NCBI RefSeq assembly: GCF_900129155.1 | Contig: NZ_FQVF01000021.1 | Coordinates: forward strand, 1 to 41,015 | Direction: 5' to 3' | DNA from: Marinomonas polaris DSM 16579 | GTDB lineage: Bacteria; Pseudomonadota; Gammaproteobacteria; Pseudomonadales; Marinomonadaceae | Length of the DNA: 41,015 nucleotides | Shown here: piece by piece, positions 7,880 to 16,236 of the stretch | Layout: every line of letters begins with the position of its first letter | Position numbering within the stretch: position 1 is the first letter of the stretch | Position numbers and translations under genes: made by a program | Notes under the pieces: generated by a model | Database searches by the model: none | The model's input: only the letters and a program-made list of their open reading frames with translations | What the model was told of the DNA's origin: nothing

Positions 7880-9033
7880 TGACAAAAGATGAAGAAATAG
7901 CGGAACTCAAAACCGCATTTAAAGCGTTTTCCGAATCTTCTGATGTATTGGCAAAATCTTATTTAGATCTTCAGCAAGAAGTGGTTCGATTATACGAGCA
8001 GCTGGAAAAGTCTGAACAAGATAAGCGCCAAGAGCAAGACAAAAATCGTATCTTGGTGTTGCAGTTTCAGCAGCTTTTTGAATCTATGCCAGTTGGTGTC
8101 TTGTTGTTGAATGAAGAAGGAATAGTTGTGATGGCCAACCCGGTTGCAGATCGCTTATTCAACTTACCCTTGGTTGGCCAGTCTTGGGGGGAAATTGTCC
8201 CCTTGAGTTTTCGACCCCAAAAAGACGATGGTCATGATGTGAGTATGGTTAGTGGTCGTCGTGTCCGAGTTGAGACAGCTTCACTGGGGAATGTTCCTGG
8301 GCAGTTAGTAATTCTCGTGGATTTGACCGAAGCTTATTTACTACAGAAAAAGCTGAGTCATCACGAGCGATTATCTAATATGGGTAAAATGGTCGCGGCG
8401 TTGGCGCATCAAATTAGAACGCCTTTATCTTCTGCTACACTCTACGCTGGTCATTTACAGAAGCCAGACTTAGCACCTGTTATGCGTCAGACATTTGCTA
8501 ATAAGTTAGTGGATAGATTGGCAAATATTGAAAAACAAATTCGGGATATGTTGATTTTTTCCCGTAGTGAAATAAAGCTGGATGAAACCGTTGGTGTTTC
8601 AGCTTTTATCAAAGAGTTAACCAATCATTGCCAAGAGATTTGCGATCAAAAAAATATGCAACTTGAAGTATCTGGAGCCTCTTTTTTGGCGACAGATTGT
8701 ATTCAATGTAATAAAGAAACATTATTAGGGGCTTTATTGAATCTTTTGAATAATGCGGTGGATGCACAATCAGCAGGTGATGCGGTGCAACTTGATTGGC
8801 GCAATAATGACGGCTATGTGACACTGACGTTCAAAGATCGTGGAGTGGGTATGTCGAAAGCGCATTTAGAGCATGTTCAAGAAGGCTTTGTGACAACAAA
8901 ACAACATGGAACTGGGTTGGGCTTGATGGTTGTTAAAGCCATTGCAAGAGCTCATCATGGGCAATTTGAAATAGACAGTATAGAGGGCGCTGGTACAACC
9001 GCCAGTTTGACGCTTCCTCTTGTAAGGGTATGA
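7879..9033 (+). CDS. fleS: Flagellar sensor histidine kinase FleS/FlrB
   Basis: This 384-residue soluble kinase has no membrane segment. Order of parts: N-terminal coiled coil (residues 1-60), PAS domain (about 65-155, LFESMPVGVLLLNEEG), HisKA with the phospho-acceptor in ALAHQIRTPLSS, and HATPase with N box LLNLLNNAVDA, G1 DRGVGMS and G2 GTGLGLMVVK. It should phosphorylate FleR to switch on the middle flagellar genes. The GTG start overlaps the preceding stop by one base, with GGAG five bases upstream. The order FleQ-FleS-FleR is that of Pseudomonas and FlrA-B-C of Vibrio. Confidence 0.93.
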   Translation: MTKDEEIAELKTAFKAFSESSDVLAKSYLDLQQEVVRLYEQLEKSEQDKRQEQDKNRILVLQFQQLFESMPVGVLLLNEEGIVVMANPVADRLFNLPLVGQSWGEIVPLSFRPQKDDGHDVSMVSGRRVRVETASLGNVPGQLVILVDLTEAYLLQKKLSHHERLSNMGKMVAALAHQIRTPLSSATLYAGHLQKPDLAPVMRQTFANKLVDRLANIEKQIRDMLIFSRSEIKLDETVGVSAFIKELTNHCQEICDQKNMQLEVSGASFLATDCIQCNKETLLGALLNLLNNAVDAQSAGDAVQLDWRNNDGYVTLTFKDRGVGMSKAHLEHVQEGFVTTKQHGTGLGLMVVKAIARAHHGQFEIDSIEGAGTTASLTLPLVRV

Positions 9034-9034
9034 C

Positions 9035-10381
9035 ATGTCTGAAGTTAAGTTATTAATTGTAGAAGACGATAAAGGTCTTGCTGAGGCGTTGGAAGATACG
9101 CTGATGTTGGCGAGTTACCAGTGCAAAATAGTGTACAGTTCTGAAGAAGCTGTGGTTGCATTGAAACATAGCTTATTTGATATGGTGATATCAGATGTGA
9201 ACTTGCCTGGCATGGATGGTTATGGTTTGTTGCATCATGTTATTGATACATACCCAGAATTACCCATGATGTTGATGACAGCTTATGGCGATATTGCTCA
9301 TGCAGTGGAAGCGATGCGTGATGGTGCTGTTGATTATTTATTGAAGCCTTTTCAAGAAGAAGAGTTGTTGAATGCCATAGCAAAATACACTGTAAAAGAA
9401 GCGCCATCTGCAAATCCTCAGCCTATCGCAAAAGACCCATCTAGTATTGCTTTATTAGAATTGGCAAAACGTGTTGCTGTGACCGATTCGACAGTATTGA
9501 TTTGTGGCGAAAGTGGTACAGGTAAAGAAGTGCTTGCTCACTACATTCATCAGAATTCTAGTCGACCTCATGCACCTTTTGTCGCGATTAACTGCGCGGC
9601 GATTCCTGAAAATATGTTAGAGGCGATTCTTTTTGGTTATGAAAAGGGAGCTTATACAGGTGCAGTATCTTCGCAAGCAGGTAAGTTTGAGCAAGCTAAT
9701 GGTGGTACTTTGCTACTGGATGAAATTACCGAGATGGATGTCGGCTTGCAAGCTAAACTGCTGCGCGTTTTGCAAGAGCAGGAAGTGGAACGTCTTGGGG
9801 GTAAAAAATCTATTCCTTTAGATGTTCGAATTATAGCGACGACTAACAGGGATCTAGCTGATTATGTACGTGACGGTGGTTTCAGAGAAGATTTGTATTA
9901 CCGGTTAAATGTCTTTCCATTGCGCTGGCTGCCTATTCGTGAGCGTAAAGGTGATATTTTGCCAGTTGCTCTGCATTTACTTGCGAAGCATTCCGCTAAG
10001 ATGCGAATTACTGGCGCAACGTTAAAGCCGTCGGCGCAAAGTAAGCTAGAGGCTCACCCTTGGCCGGGTAATGTTCGTGAGCTTGACAACGTTATTCAAC
10101 GTGCTTTGATTTTAAGCCCAAATGCGCAAATTAATGAAGACCATATTGCGTTTGATATGATGAGCTTAGCTCCTGTAGTTGCTGAATCCATAGTGGCTGA
10201 AGACAGTGCAGCTTCAATTCTAGGTAAAGGGGTTCAGCAACACGAATTCCGTATCATTGCGCAAGCATTGGTGGACGCAAATGGCAAACGTAAAGTTGTA
10301 GCAGATAAATTGGGGATTAGCCCTAGAACTTTACGCTATAAAATCGCTAAAATGCGTGAAAGTGGCATAGACGTTGATTGA
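9035..10381 (+). CDS. fleR: Sigma-54-dependent flagellar response regulator FleR/FlrC
   Basis: This NtrC-type activator has 448 residues. The receiver domain (1-120) has the acceptor Asp in VISDVNLPGMDGYG and the KPF lysine. The AAA+ domain (about 135-370) has Walker A GESGTGKE, the sigma-54 contact loop as GAYTGA rather than GAFTGA, Walker B GGTLLLDE and arginine-finger region FREDLYYRLNVFPL. A Fis-type HTH (about 400-445) ends in GISPRTLRYKIAKMR. In this window it is the only complete sigma-54 activator, because the neighbouring FleQ-like protein lacks the ATPase. It is expected to drive hook-basal-body genes after phosphorylation by FleS. Confidence 0.95.
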   Translation: MSEVKLLIVEDDKGLAEALEDTLMLASYQCKIVYSSEEAVVALKHSLFDMVISDVNLPGMDGYGLLHHVIDTYPELPMMLMTAYGDIAHAVEAMRDGAVDYLLKPFQEEELLNAIAKYTVKEAPSANPQPIAKDPSSIALLELAKRVAVTDSTVLICGESGTGKEVLAHYIHQNSSRPHAPFVAINCAAIPENMLEAILFGYEKGAYTGAVSSQAGKFEQANGGTLLLDEITEMDVGLQAKLLRVLQEQEVERLGGKKSIPLDVRIIATTNRDLADYVRDGGFREDLYYRLNVFPLRWLPIRERKGDILPVALHLLAKHSAKMRITGATLKPSAQSKLEAHPWPGNVRELDNVIQRALILSPNAQINEDHIAFDMMSLAPVVAESIVAEDSAASILGKGVQQHEFRIIAQALVDANGKRKVVADKLGISPRTLRYKIAKMRESGIDVD

Positions 10382-10400
10382 TTTTTGTATCTTGTTTTAA

Positions 10401-10438
10401 TTAGCTTTATGCTAAGCTGTGTATTAACGATATGTTAA
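10401..10438. promoter_or_regulatory. Pair of related dyads upstream of fliE
   Basis: Two 15-bp palindromes of the form TTARC-N5-GYTAA occur in tandem: TTAGCTTTATGCTAA (10401-10415) and TTAACGATATGTTAA (10424-10438). Their centres are 23 bp apart, about two helical turns, 31-69 bp upstream of the fliE ATG. They could be operators for a dimeric HTH protein. No T-run follows, so neither looks like a terminator. No GG-N10-GC sigma-54 promoter is visible in this gap. Confidence 0.4.
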
Positions 10439-10469
10439 GTCGTATAAATGTAATTTTTAGGTGAATAAC

Positions 10470-10832
10470 ATGATTTCTGGTCGACCAGACATTAATCAGG
10501 TGTTGTCCCAAATGAGGGATATGCGGTCGCAGGTTCAGGCGCCGAGTTCCCCTGTGTCTAATGTTGCCAAGGTGGGCGGTGAGAGCGAAGGGAGCCAGAC
10601 TGTAGAGCGTGCAGATTTCGCGGAAATGCTGAAAAATGCAGTTAATAATGTAAATGCTTTGCAAAAGGAATCTACACAATTAGCCCAATCTTATGAACGT
10701 GGTGACGAAGGGGTTGATTTGCCTCAAGTTATGATTGGTCTGCAAAAATCTAGTGTGTCATTTGAAGCAATGACTCAGGTGCGTAATAAACTTGTAGACG
10801 CGTATGAAAAAATCATGAATATGCCTATTTAG
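10470..10832 (+). CDS. fliE: Flagellar hook-basal body protein FliE
   Basis: FliE is the small adaptor between the MS ring/export gate and the proximal rod. I place the start at ATG 10470 (MISGRPDINQVLSQMRDM; 120 residues) because TAGGTGA at 10458-10464 gives proper spacing; a GTG nine bases earlier is possible. The C-terminal half shows the family pattern DFAEMLKNAVNNVNALQKES and VMIGLQKSSVSFEAMTQVRN, ending in LVDAYEKIMNMPI. It begins the fliEFGHIJ cluster and its stop lies inside a hairpin. Confidence 0.95.
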   Translation: MISGRPDINQVLSQMRDMRSQVQAPSSPVSNVAKVGGESEGSQTVERADFAEMLKNAVNNVNALQKESTQLAQSYERGDEGVDLPQVMIGLQKSSVSFEAMTQVRNKLVDAYEKIMNMPI

Positions 10833-10837
10833 GCATA
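10820..10837 (+). repeat. Hairpin over the fliE stop codon
   Basis: TATGCCTA (10820-10827) and TAGGCATA (10830-10837) form a perfect 8-bp stem with a 2-base loop; the fliE TAG is the start of the right arm. The stem lies 23 bp before fliF, whose start has no obvious Shine-Dalgarno. It may adjust fliE:fliF expression. There is no T-run, so termination is unlikely. Confidence 0.4.
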
Positions 10838-10859
10838 ATAAACCGCTTGGCGCTTTTTA

Positions 10860-12536
10860 ATGGATAATGTCCCTGCAGAACAATCGGAGCAAAAGCTCTA
10901 TTTAGAGTTAGTTACTGGCTTTAATAAGCTGACGGTGATCCGTCAGCTTGCATTAATGGTCGGTTTGGCCGCATCCATAGCAATTGGTTTGGCGGCAGTT
11001 TTATGGAGCAACGGTCCAGATTACAAGCCTGTATTAAGTAGTATTACCGATTACAATGCCGACCAAATCGTAGAAATCCTCAGTGTAAATAATATTCCTT
11101 TTAAATTAGATCAAAATACAGGCGCTTTGCTTGTTGAATCTGATTTTTACCATCAAGCTCGTCTTAAATTAGCTGGCTCCGGCATTGTTTCCGACAATAT
11201 TGTTGGTATGGAAATAATGGATCAGGAGCAAGGTCTTGGTACGTCACAATTTGTTGAAACGACGCGTTATAGACGAGGTCTTGAAGGTGAGTTAAGCCGA
11301 ACCATTTCCAGCCTACAAAGCATTAAAAGTGCTAGAGTGCATCTGGCAATACCAAAGGAGTCGGTTTTTGTTCGTGATACACGAAAGCCGTCTGCTTCTG
11401 TGTTTTTGGAGCTTTATCCCGGAAGGCGTTTGGATAAGAGTCAAGTAGAAGCTATTGTGAACTTGGTGGCTTCTAGTATTTCTCAGCTGAGCGATAAGGA
11501 TGTCACTGTTGTTGATCAGCGCGGTACTTTGTTGACAGAAAAAGACTCTGACTCTGAATTATCTGTTGCTGGTAAACAGTTTGATTACGCTCGTAAAGTT
11601 GAAGAGGTGTTGCTGCAGCGAGTGAATAATATTCTCGGACCTGTTATCGGTCAGGGGCGTTTTAAAGCAGAAGTGTCTGCTGATGTCGATTTCACTGCTG
11701 TTGAAAAAACTAATGAGCAATATAATCCTGATTTATTAGCTTTGCGTAGTGAGCAGACCTTAAGAGAAAATAGAAGCGCAGGCACGAATGCAAGTGGTAT
11801 TCCGGGAGCCTTGACTAATCAGCCCCCTGGTGCAGTGACTATTCCAGAAGCTGTAGATGAAAACGGTGCTCCAATAGGTGGAAATTCTTCAGCTAAAAAT
11901 GGTCAATCTCGCGAAGAAACAACACGTAACTTTGAGTTAGATCGAAGTATTAGTTATACCAAACGCCAACAAGGCATGGTGAGGCGCTTGTCTGTTGCGG
12001 TTGTTGTTGATGATTTAATGAGTTTGAATCCAGATACTGCAGCCATTGTAAGAACGCCTTGGAATGATGATGAACTGGGGCGCTTAACCTTATTGGTTCG
12101 CGATGCAGTGGGGTATGATCCATCGCGTGGTGATAGTGTAAGTGTGATTAATTCACCTTTTGCTTTACCTGATCCTGAAGAACCTGTTGTTGAGTTGCCA
12201 TTCTACCAACAGGCATGGTTCCTAGGGTTAATACAACCGACATTGGTTGGTATATTTGTTCTTATCTTGTTGCTAGTGGTTGTTCGCCCAATTTTGAAAA
12301 CCCTTAGTGAGCAGAATAAAATTGCGGTTACTGAAGACACTGAGGCTGCTATATTCTCTGATGAAACGGATGAGATATCAGACGATCAAGTGTCTCTTGT
12401 TAGTGCAGAAGATATATTGGTGCCTGGTTCCCCTGAAAAAATTGATCGCCAATTAAATGCAATTCGCGGTTTGATAGCGGAAGAACCAGAGCGTGTTGCT
12501 CAAGTCGTTAAACAATGGGTAATGGAAAGCAAATGA
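10860..12536 (+). CDS. fliF: Flagellar MS-ring protein FliF
   Basis: FliF forms the inner-membrane MS ring on which the motor and export apparatus are built. The 558-residue protein has a first membrane helix near residues 32-50, periplasmic ring-building domains (VLLQRVNNILGPVIGQGRFK), a Gly/Asn-rich insert around 305-345, a second membrane helix near 452-474, and an acidic cytoplasmic tail ending RVAQVVKQWVMESK, the FliG-binding region. The ATG at 10860 lacks a clear ribosome binding site. Its stop overlaps the fliG start (ATGA). Confidence 0.97.
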   Translation: MDNVPAEQSEQKLYLELVTGFNKLTVIRQLALMVGLAASIAIGLAAVLWSNGPDYKPVLSSITDYNADQIVEILSVNNIPFKLDQNTGALLVESDFYHQARLKLAGSGIVSDNIVGMEIMDQEQGLGTSQFVETTRYRRGLEGELSRTISSLQSIKSARVHLAIPKESVFVRDTRKPSASVFLELYPGRRLDKSQVEAIVNLVASSISQLSDKDVTVVDQRGTLLTEKDSDSELSVAGKQFDYARKVEEVLLQRVNNILGPVIGQGRFKAEVSADVDFTAVEKTNEQYNPDLLALRSEQTLRENRSAGTNASGIPGALTNQPPGAVTIPEAVDENGAPIGGNSSAKNGQSREETTRNFELDRSISYTKRQQGMVRRLSVAVVVDDLMSLNPDTAAIVRTPWNDDELGRLTLLVRDAVGYDPSRGDSVSVINSPFALPDPEEPVVELPFYQQAWFLGLIQPTLVGIFVLILLLVVVRPILKTLSEQNKIAVTEDTEAAIFSDETDEISDDQVSLVSAEDILVPGSPEKIDRQLNAIRGLIAEEPERVAQVVKQWVMESK

Positions 12537-13546
12537 GTGATACAAACCAAGGTACAGAATTAAGTTCGGTTCAAAAAGCAGCAGTGCTTTTGATGTCGCT
12601 TGGTGAATCTGATGCTGCGCAAATACTTAAGCATATGGGGCCGAAAGAGGTTCAGCGAATCGGTCAGACGATGGCACAACTGTCTAATATTCAACGCCAT
12701 CAAGTGGAAAAAGTACTAGATGACTTCTTAGTATTGGTCGGTGATCAAACCGGCTTGGGGCTTGGTGCCGATGGTTATATTCGTAACATGCTCAGAGAGG
12801 CGCTTGGTGAAGAAAAAGCTGGCAGCTTGATTGATCGAATTCTGCTGGGCGGGAATACAACGGGCCTTGATACGCTTAAATGGATGGAATCACGTGCCGT
12901 TGCTGACGTTATTCGTTATGAGCACCCGCAAATTCAAGCAATTGTTATTTCGTATTTAGACCCAGATCAGGCAGCTGACATCTTAGCAAACTTTGATGAG
13001 CGAGTGCGTTTGGATATCGTGTTACGCGTGGCGGCATTAGAAACGGTTCAGCCAGCGGCCTTACAAGAATTGAATAACATTCTTGAGCGTCAGTTCTCTG
13101 GTAATAATTCAACACAGTCAACGACCATTGGTGGTATTCGTACCGCAGCCAATATCATGAACTTCATTGATAGTTCAGTAGAATCTGAATTGATGGAGTC
13201 TATTCGTGATGTTGATGAGGACTTGGCAAATACTATTCAAGATTTGATGTTTGTTTTTGACAACTTATTAGACGTTGATGACCGTGGTATTCAGATCATT
13301 CTTCGTGAAGTGGAATCTGAGACCTTAATCCTTGCGTTGAAAGGTGCGGATCCAGATATGCAAGATAAAGTCTTCAAGAATATGTCGTCTCGTGCCGCGG
13401 ATATGCTGAAAGATGATCTAGAAGCGAAAGGTCCAGTGCGGGTAAGTGAAGTAGAAGTAGCTCAAAAAGAAATACTGGCTGTTGCCAGACGCCTTGCTGA
13501 TAACGGAGAAATTGTTCTCGGTGGCGGCGGTGAGCAGATGGTTTAG
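12533..13546 (+). CDS. fliG: Flagellar motor switch protein FliG
   Basis: FliG is the rotor protein of the C ring that transmits torque from the stators. I start it at ATG 12533 (MSDTNQGTELSSVQKAAVLL; 337 residues), overlapping the fliF stop by four bases, rather than at an earlier in-frame codon. The N-terminal FliF-binding domain, middle domain with the EHPQ motif (YEHPQIQAIVISYLDP) and C-terminal torque helix with charged residues (FVFDNLLDVDDRGIQIILRE) are all present. Confidence 0.97.
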   Translation: MSDTNQGTELSSVQKAAVLLMSLGESDAAQILKHMGPKEVQRIGQTMAQLSNIQRHQVEKVLDDFLVLVGDQTGLGLGADGYIRNMLREALGEEKAGSLIDRILLGGNTTGLDTLKWMESRAVADVIRYEHPQIQAIVISYLDPDQAADILANFDERVRLDIVLRVAALETVQPAALQELNNILERQFSGNNSTQSTTIGGIRTAANIMNFIDSSVESELMESIRDVDEDLANTIQDLMFVFDNLLDVDDRGIQIILREVESETLILALKGADPDMQDKVFKNMSSRAADMLKDDLEAKGPVRVSEVEVAQKEILAVARRLADNGEIVLGGGGEQMV

Positions 13547-13553
13547 TTAGAAT

Positions 13554-14360
13554 ATGTCTGATCAAAAACAGGATAAAGGCGAGCGTAAGCTGACTGCTTA
13601 TGAACGCTGGGAACTTCCTCACCTTGAGAATAATAAGCCAAATACTAGTTCTGGTCCTGCGCTTCTTATTCAGAAAAATACATCTTTTACTACTGAAGAA
13701 GTGGATGAAGACTCTTTGATTTACGAGCCTTTGACAGCTTCACAGTTAGAAGAAATTCGTTCTGCCGCCTACGATGAAGGTTTTATTCAAGGCGAAGAAG
13801 AAGGACATAAAAAGGGTCATTCTGATGGCTTCGCCAAAGGTGAAGTGGATGGTTTTGAAAAAGGCCATGAAGAGGGGCGGTCAAAAGGTATTGATGAAGG
13901 CTTGGCTCAGGCAAGAGCGGAAGCTCAGATCAAGTTGGAGGCGCTTGAAGCACTATTGGCGAATGTTGTTAAAGAAATAACATTGCCTCTAGAAGAAAGC
14001 CGTGCCGCTGCAGAAAATATCTTGTACCAATCGATGGCAAGAATTATTGAGAACGTCTGCCTTTCTAAAATGACTGAAGATGGTCACCAAGTTTTAAGAG
14101 AGCAGCTTACTAGAGTATTTGATGAAATAGGTGAATACGAAGGACGAGTCCGATTACGCCTTCATCCTGCAGATGTCACTATTTTGGATGAGCTTGGAAT
14201 CAAAGATCGTTTAACCATTCAGCTAGAAACAGATGACTCACTTATTAATGGCGGTTTCGTTATTGATTCCAAATCCTTCCATATCGATGGGCGAGTTGAG
14301 CAGCGGTTAGAAGCTGTATGCGATGAGCTTCGTCATCTTTCCCTAACAGAGCAGGACTAA
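13554..14360 (+). CDS. fliH: Flagellar export ATPase regulator FliH
   Basis: FliH binds FliI and ties the ATPase to the C ring through FliN. The 268-residue protein has a variable N terminus with the conserved start-region residues YERWELPHL, then a run of GxxxG repeats at about residues 75-120 ([20 protein letters not shown] and following), the family hallmark, and a C-terminal domain that resembles the peripheral stalk of F/V-ATPases ([27 protein letters not shown]). It sits 7 bp after fliG and 5 bp before fliI. Confidence 0.94.
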   Translation: MSDQKQDKGERKLTAYERWELPHLENNKPNTSSGPALLIQKNTSFTTEEVDEDSLIYEPLTASQLEEIRSAAYDEGFIQGEEEGHKKGHSDGFAKGEVDGFEKGHEEGRSKGIDEGLAQARAEAQIKLEALEALLANVVKEITLPLEESRAAAENILYQSMARIIENVCLSKMTEDGHQVLREQLTRVFDEIGEYEGRVRLRLHPADVTILDELGIKDRLTIQLETDDSLINGGFVIDSKSFHIDGRVEQRLEAVCDELRHLSLTEQD

Positions 14361-14365
14361 CGCTC

Positions 14366-15697
14366 GTGTCCACCCTCGAAGAACGTTTAAATAAGCTCAG
14401 CCATGTCTCTTCTGTTTCCTTGCCACCTCAAATTGAGGGTAAGGTCACTCGTATGGTTGGTTTGACCATGGAGGCTGTGGGTTGTGTTGTAGCTCTTGGT
14501 GATCGTTGCTCGGTGCAAGTTCGTAAGGATCGCTGGGTTGAATCTGAAGTGGTGGGTTTTACCGGCGATTTAACTTATCTCATGCCAACGGAGGCCATTG
14601 AGGGGATTTCTCCTGGAGCGAGAGTACGTCCGTTACTAGGTGATAGTAAAATGCCGGTTGGTGATGAGTTGCTTGGTCGAGTAGTAAATGGGTTGGGTAA
14701 ACCCTTGGATGGTAAGGGGCCGATTAAAACCAAAGATTCAGTGACTCTGCATGGTAATGTGATTAATCCATTACAGCGAAAGCCTATTTGCGAGCCTTTG
14801 GATGTTGGTATAAAAGCTATTAATAGTTTGCTAACCGTTGGTAAAGGTCAGCGTTTGGGGCTTTTTGCGGGCAGTGGCGTCGGCAAGAGTATGCTGCTCG
14901 GCATGATGACAAAATTTACCGAAGCAGATATTACGGTTGTTGGTTTGATCGGTGAGCGTGGACGAGAAGTAAAAGAGTTTATTGATCAAATACTGGGTGA
15001 GGAAGGGCTTTCTCGTTCGGTTGTTGTCGCGTCTCCTGCCGATGATTCTGCATTAATGCGATTGCGTGCTGCTATGCTGGCAACTCGGATTGCTGAGTAT
15101 TATCGGGATCAGGGTAAAAACGTATTGTTGCTAATGGATTCTTTGACGCGATATGCGCAAGCCCAGCGAGAAATTGCTCTGTCTGTTGGTGAGCCGCCCG
15201 CAACAAAAGGCTATCCGCCTTCAGTATTTTCTAAACTTCCTCAACTGGTAGAGCGTGCTGGTAATGGTTGTGAAGGTAGTGGTTCTGTCACCGCTTTTTA
15301 TACCGTGTTGACTGAAGGTGATGATCAGCAAGATCCTATTGCGGATGCGTCGCGTGCGATTCTTGATGGACATATTGTATTGTCTCGTCGTTTGGCGGAA
15401 GAAGGTCATTATCCCGCTATTGATATTGAAGCCTCAATCTCTCGAGCTATGCCGCACATTGTCAGTGAAGATCACTTATATGGTGCTATGCGAGTGAAGC
15501 AGTTGTATTCTAAATTTCAGCAGAATCAAGATCTTATTTCGGTTGGTGCTTACGCAAGGGGCAGTGACCCTGACTTGGATCAGGCGATCATACAGATGCC
15601 TGAAATTCGAAGTTTTCTACAGCAGTCACTTACTGAAAGTTTTACGATTGACCAGAGTTTGCAGGCCCTTGTCACAGCAATGACTAAAGGGCAGTAG
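14366..15697 (+). CDS. fliI: Flagellum-specific ATP synthase FliI
   Basis: FliI is the hexameric ATPase of the flagellar type III export apparatus, homologous to the F1 beta subunit. The 443-residue protein has Walker [16 protein letters not shown], the catalytic glutamate region [13 protein letters not shown], Walker [18 protein letters not shown] and the ATP-synthase signature [14 protein letters not shown]. It starts with GTG five bases after fliH. Confidence 0.97.
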   Translation: MSTLEERLNKLSHVSSVSLPPQIEGKVTRMVGLTMEAVGCVVALGDRCSVQVRKDRWVESEVVGFTGDLTYLMPTEAIEGISPGARVRPLLGDSKMPVGDELLGRVVNGLGKPLDGKGPIKTKDSVTLHGNVINPLQRKPICEPLDVGIKAINSLLTVGKGQRLGLFAGSGVGKSMLLGMMTKFTEADITVVGLIGERGREVKEFIDQILGEEGLSRSVVVASPADDSALMRLRAAMLATRIAEYYRDQGKNVLLLMDSLTRYAQAQREIALSVGEPPATKGYPPSVFSKLPQLVERAGNGCEGSGSVTAFYTVLTEGDDQQDPIADASRAILDGHIVLSRRLAEEGHYPAIDIEASISRAMPHIVSEDHLYGAMRVKQLYSKFQQNQDLISVGAYARGSDPDLDQAIIQMPEIRSFLQQSLTESFTIDQSLQALVTAMTKGQ

Positions 15698-15722
15698 ACG
15701 ATTGCAGGTAAAAACGTCTACT
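15693..15722. repeat. Inverted repeat between fliI and fliJ
   Basis: AGTAGACG (15693-15700) and CGTCTACT (15715-15722) pair over 8 bp around a 14-base loop, starting within the fliI stop region. It is followed by only ATTT, so it is a weak terminator or attenuator at best. Confidence 0.35.
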
Positions 15723-15750
15723 ATTTAGCTAGTTTCTGAATGGGTCATGC

Positions 15751-16185
15751 ATGAAAAAATCACATCGAATGCAGATATTAGTTGATCTTGCTAAACGCAA
15801 AGAAGATTCGGCTGCGCAGCAGTTGGCTCGCGATAAAGCGAAAGTGCAGTATGATGAACAAAAGTTAAATGAGTTGCGGGAGTATGCTGGCCAATATGAG
15901 TCAGAGCGTAATTTACTTGGTTTGAGTGCTTATTTAACGACGAATTATCAGCATTTTGTGAACCGTGTTCAGCAAGCGATTGTGCAGCAAGAAGCGGCGG
16001 TTGGTCGATCCGAACAGCAAGCGGATATGAGTATGCGTCGATGGTTGCAAGCTCGTTCTAAAACTAAAAGTATGGATTGGCTAAAAGAAAAAAACCACAA
16101 AGCGGAATTGGTTGTTGAAGCAAAACAGGAGCAACGTCAAAGCGATGAGTTCGCCATGCGCCGTTTTTTGGACAATATGCGATAG
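15751..16185 (+). CDS. fliJ: Flagellar export chaperone FliJ
   Basis: FliJ is the coiled-coil central stalk of the export ATPase. The 144-residue protein is almost entirely alpha-helical with high Gln, Glu, Lys and Arg content, has the N-terminal pattern LVDLAKRKEDSAAQQLARDK, and the C-terminal pattern QSDEFAMRRFLDNM seen in the family. The identification also rests on its position after fliI. Confidence 0.9.
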   Translation: MKKSHRMQILVDLAKRKEDSAAQQLARDKAKVQYDEQKLNELREYAGQYESERNLLGLSAYLTTNYQHFVNRVQQAIVQQEAAVGRSEQQADMSMRRWLQARSKTKSMDWLKEKNHKAELVVEAKQEQRQSDEFAMRRFLDNMR

Positions 16186-16236
16186 CGTTTTAAGTGCTAT
16201 TTTGTACAGCAACTTGGCTTATTGTTAGGATTAAAT

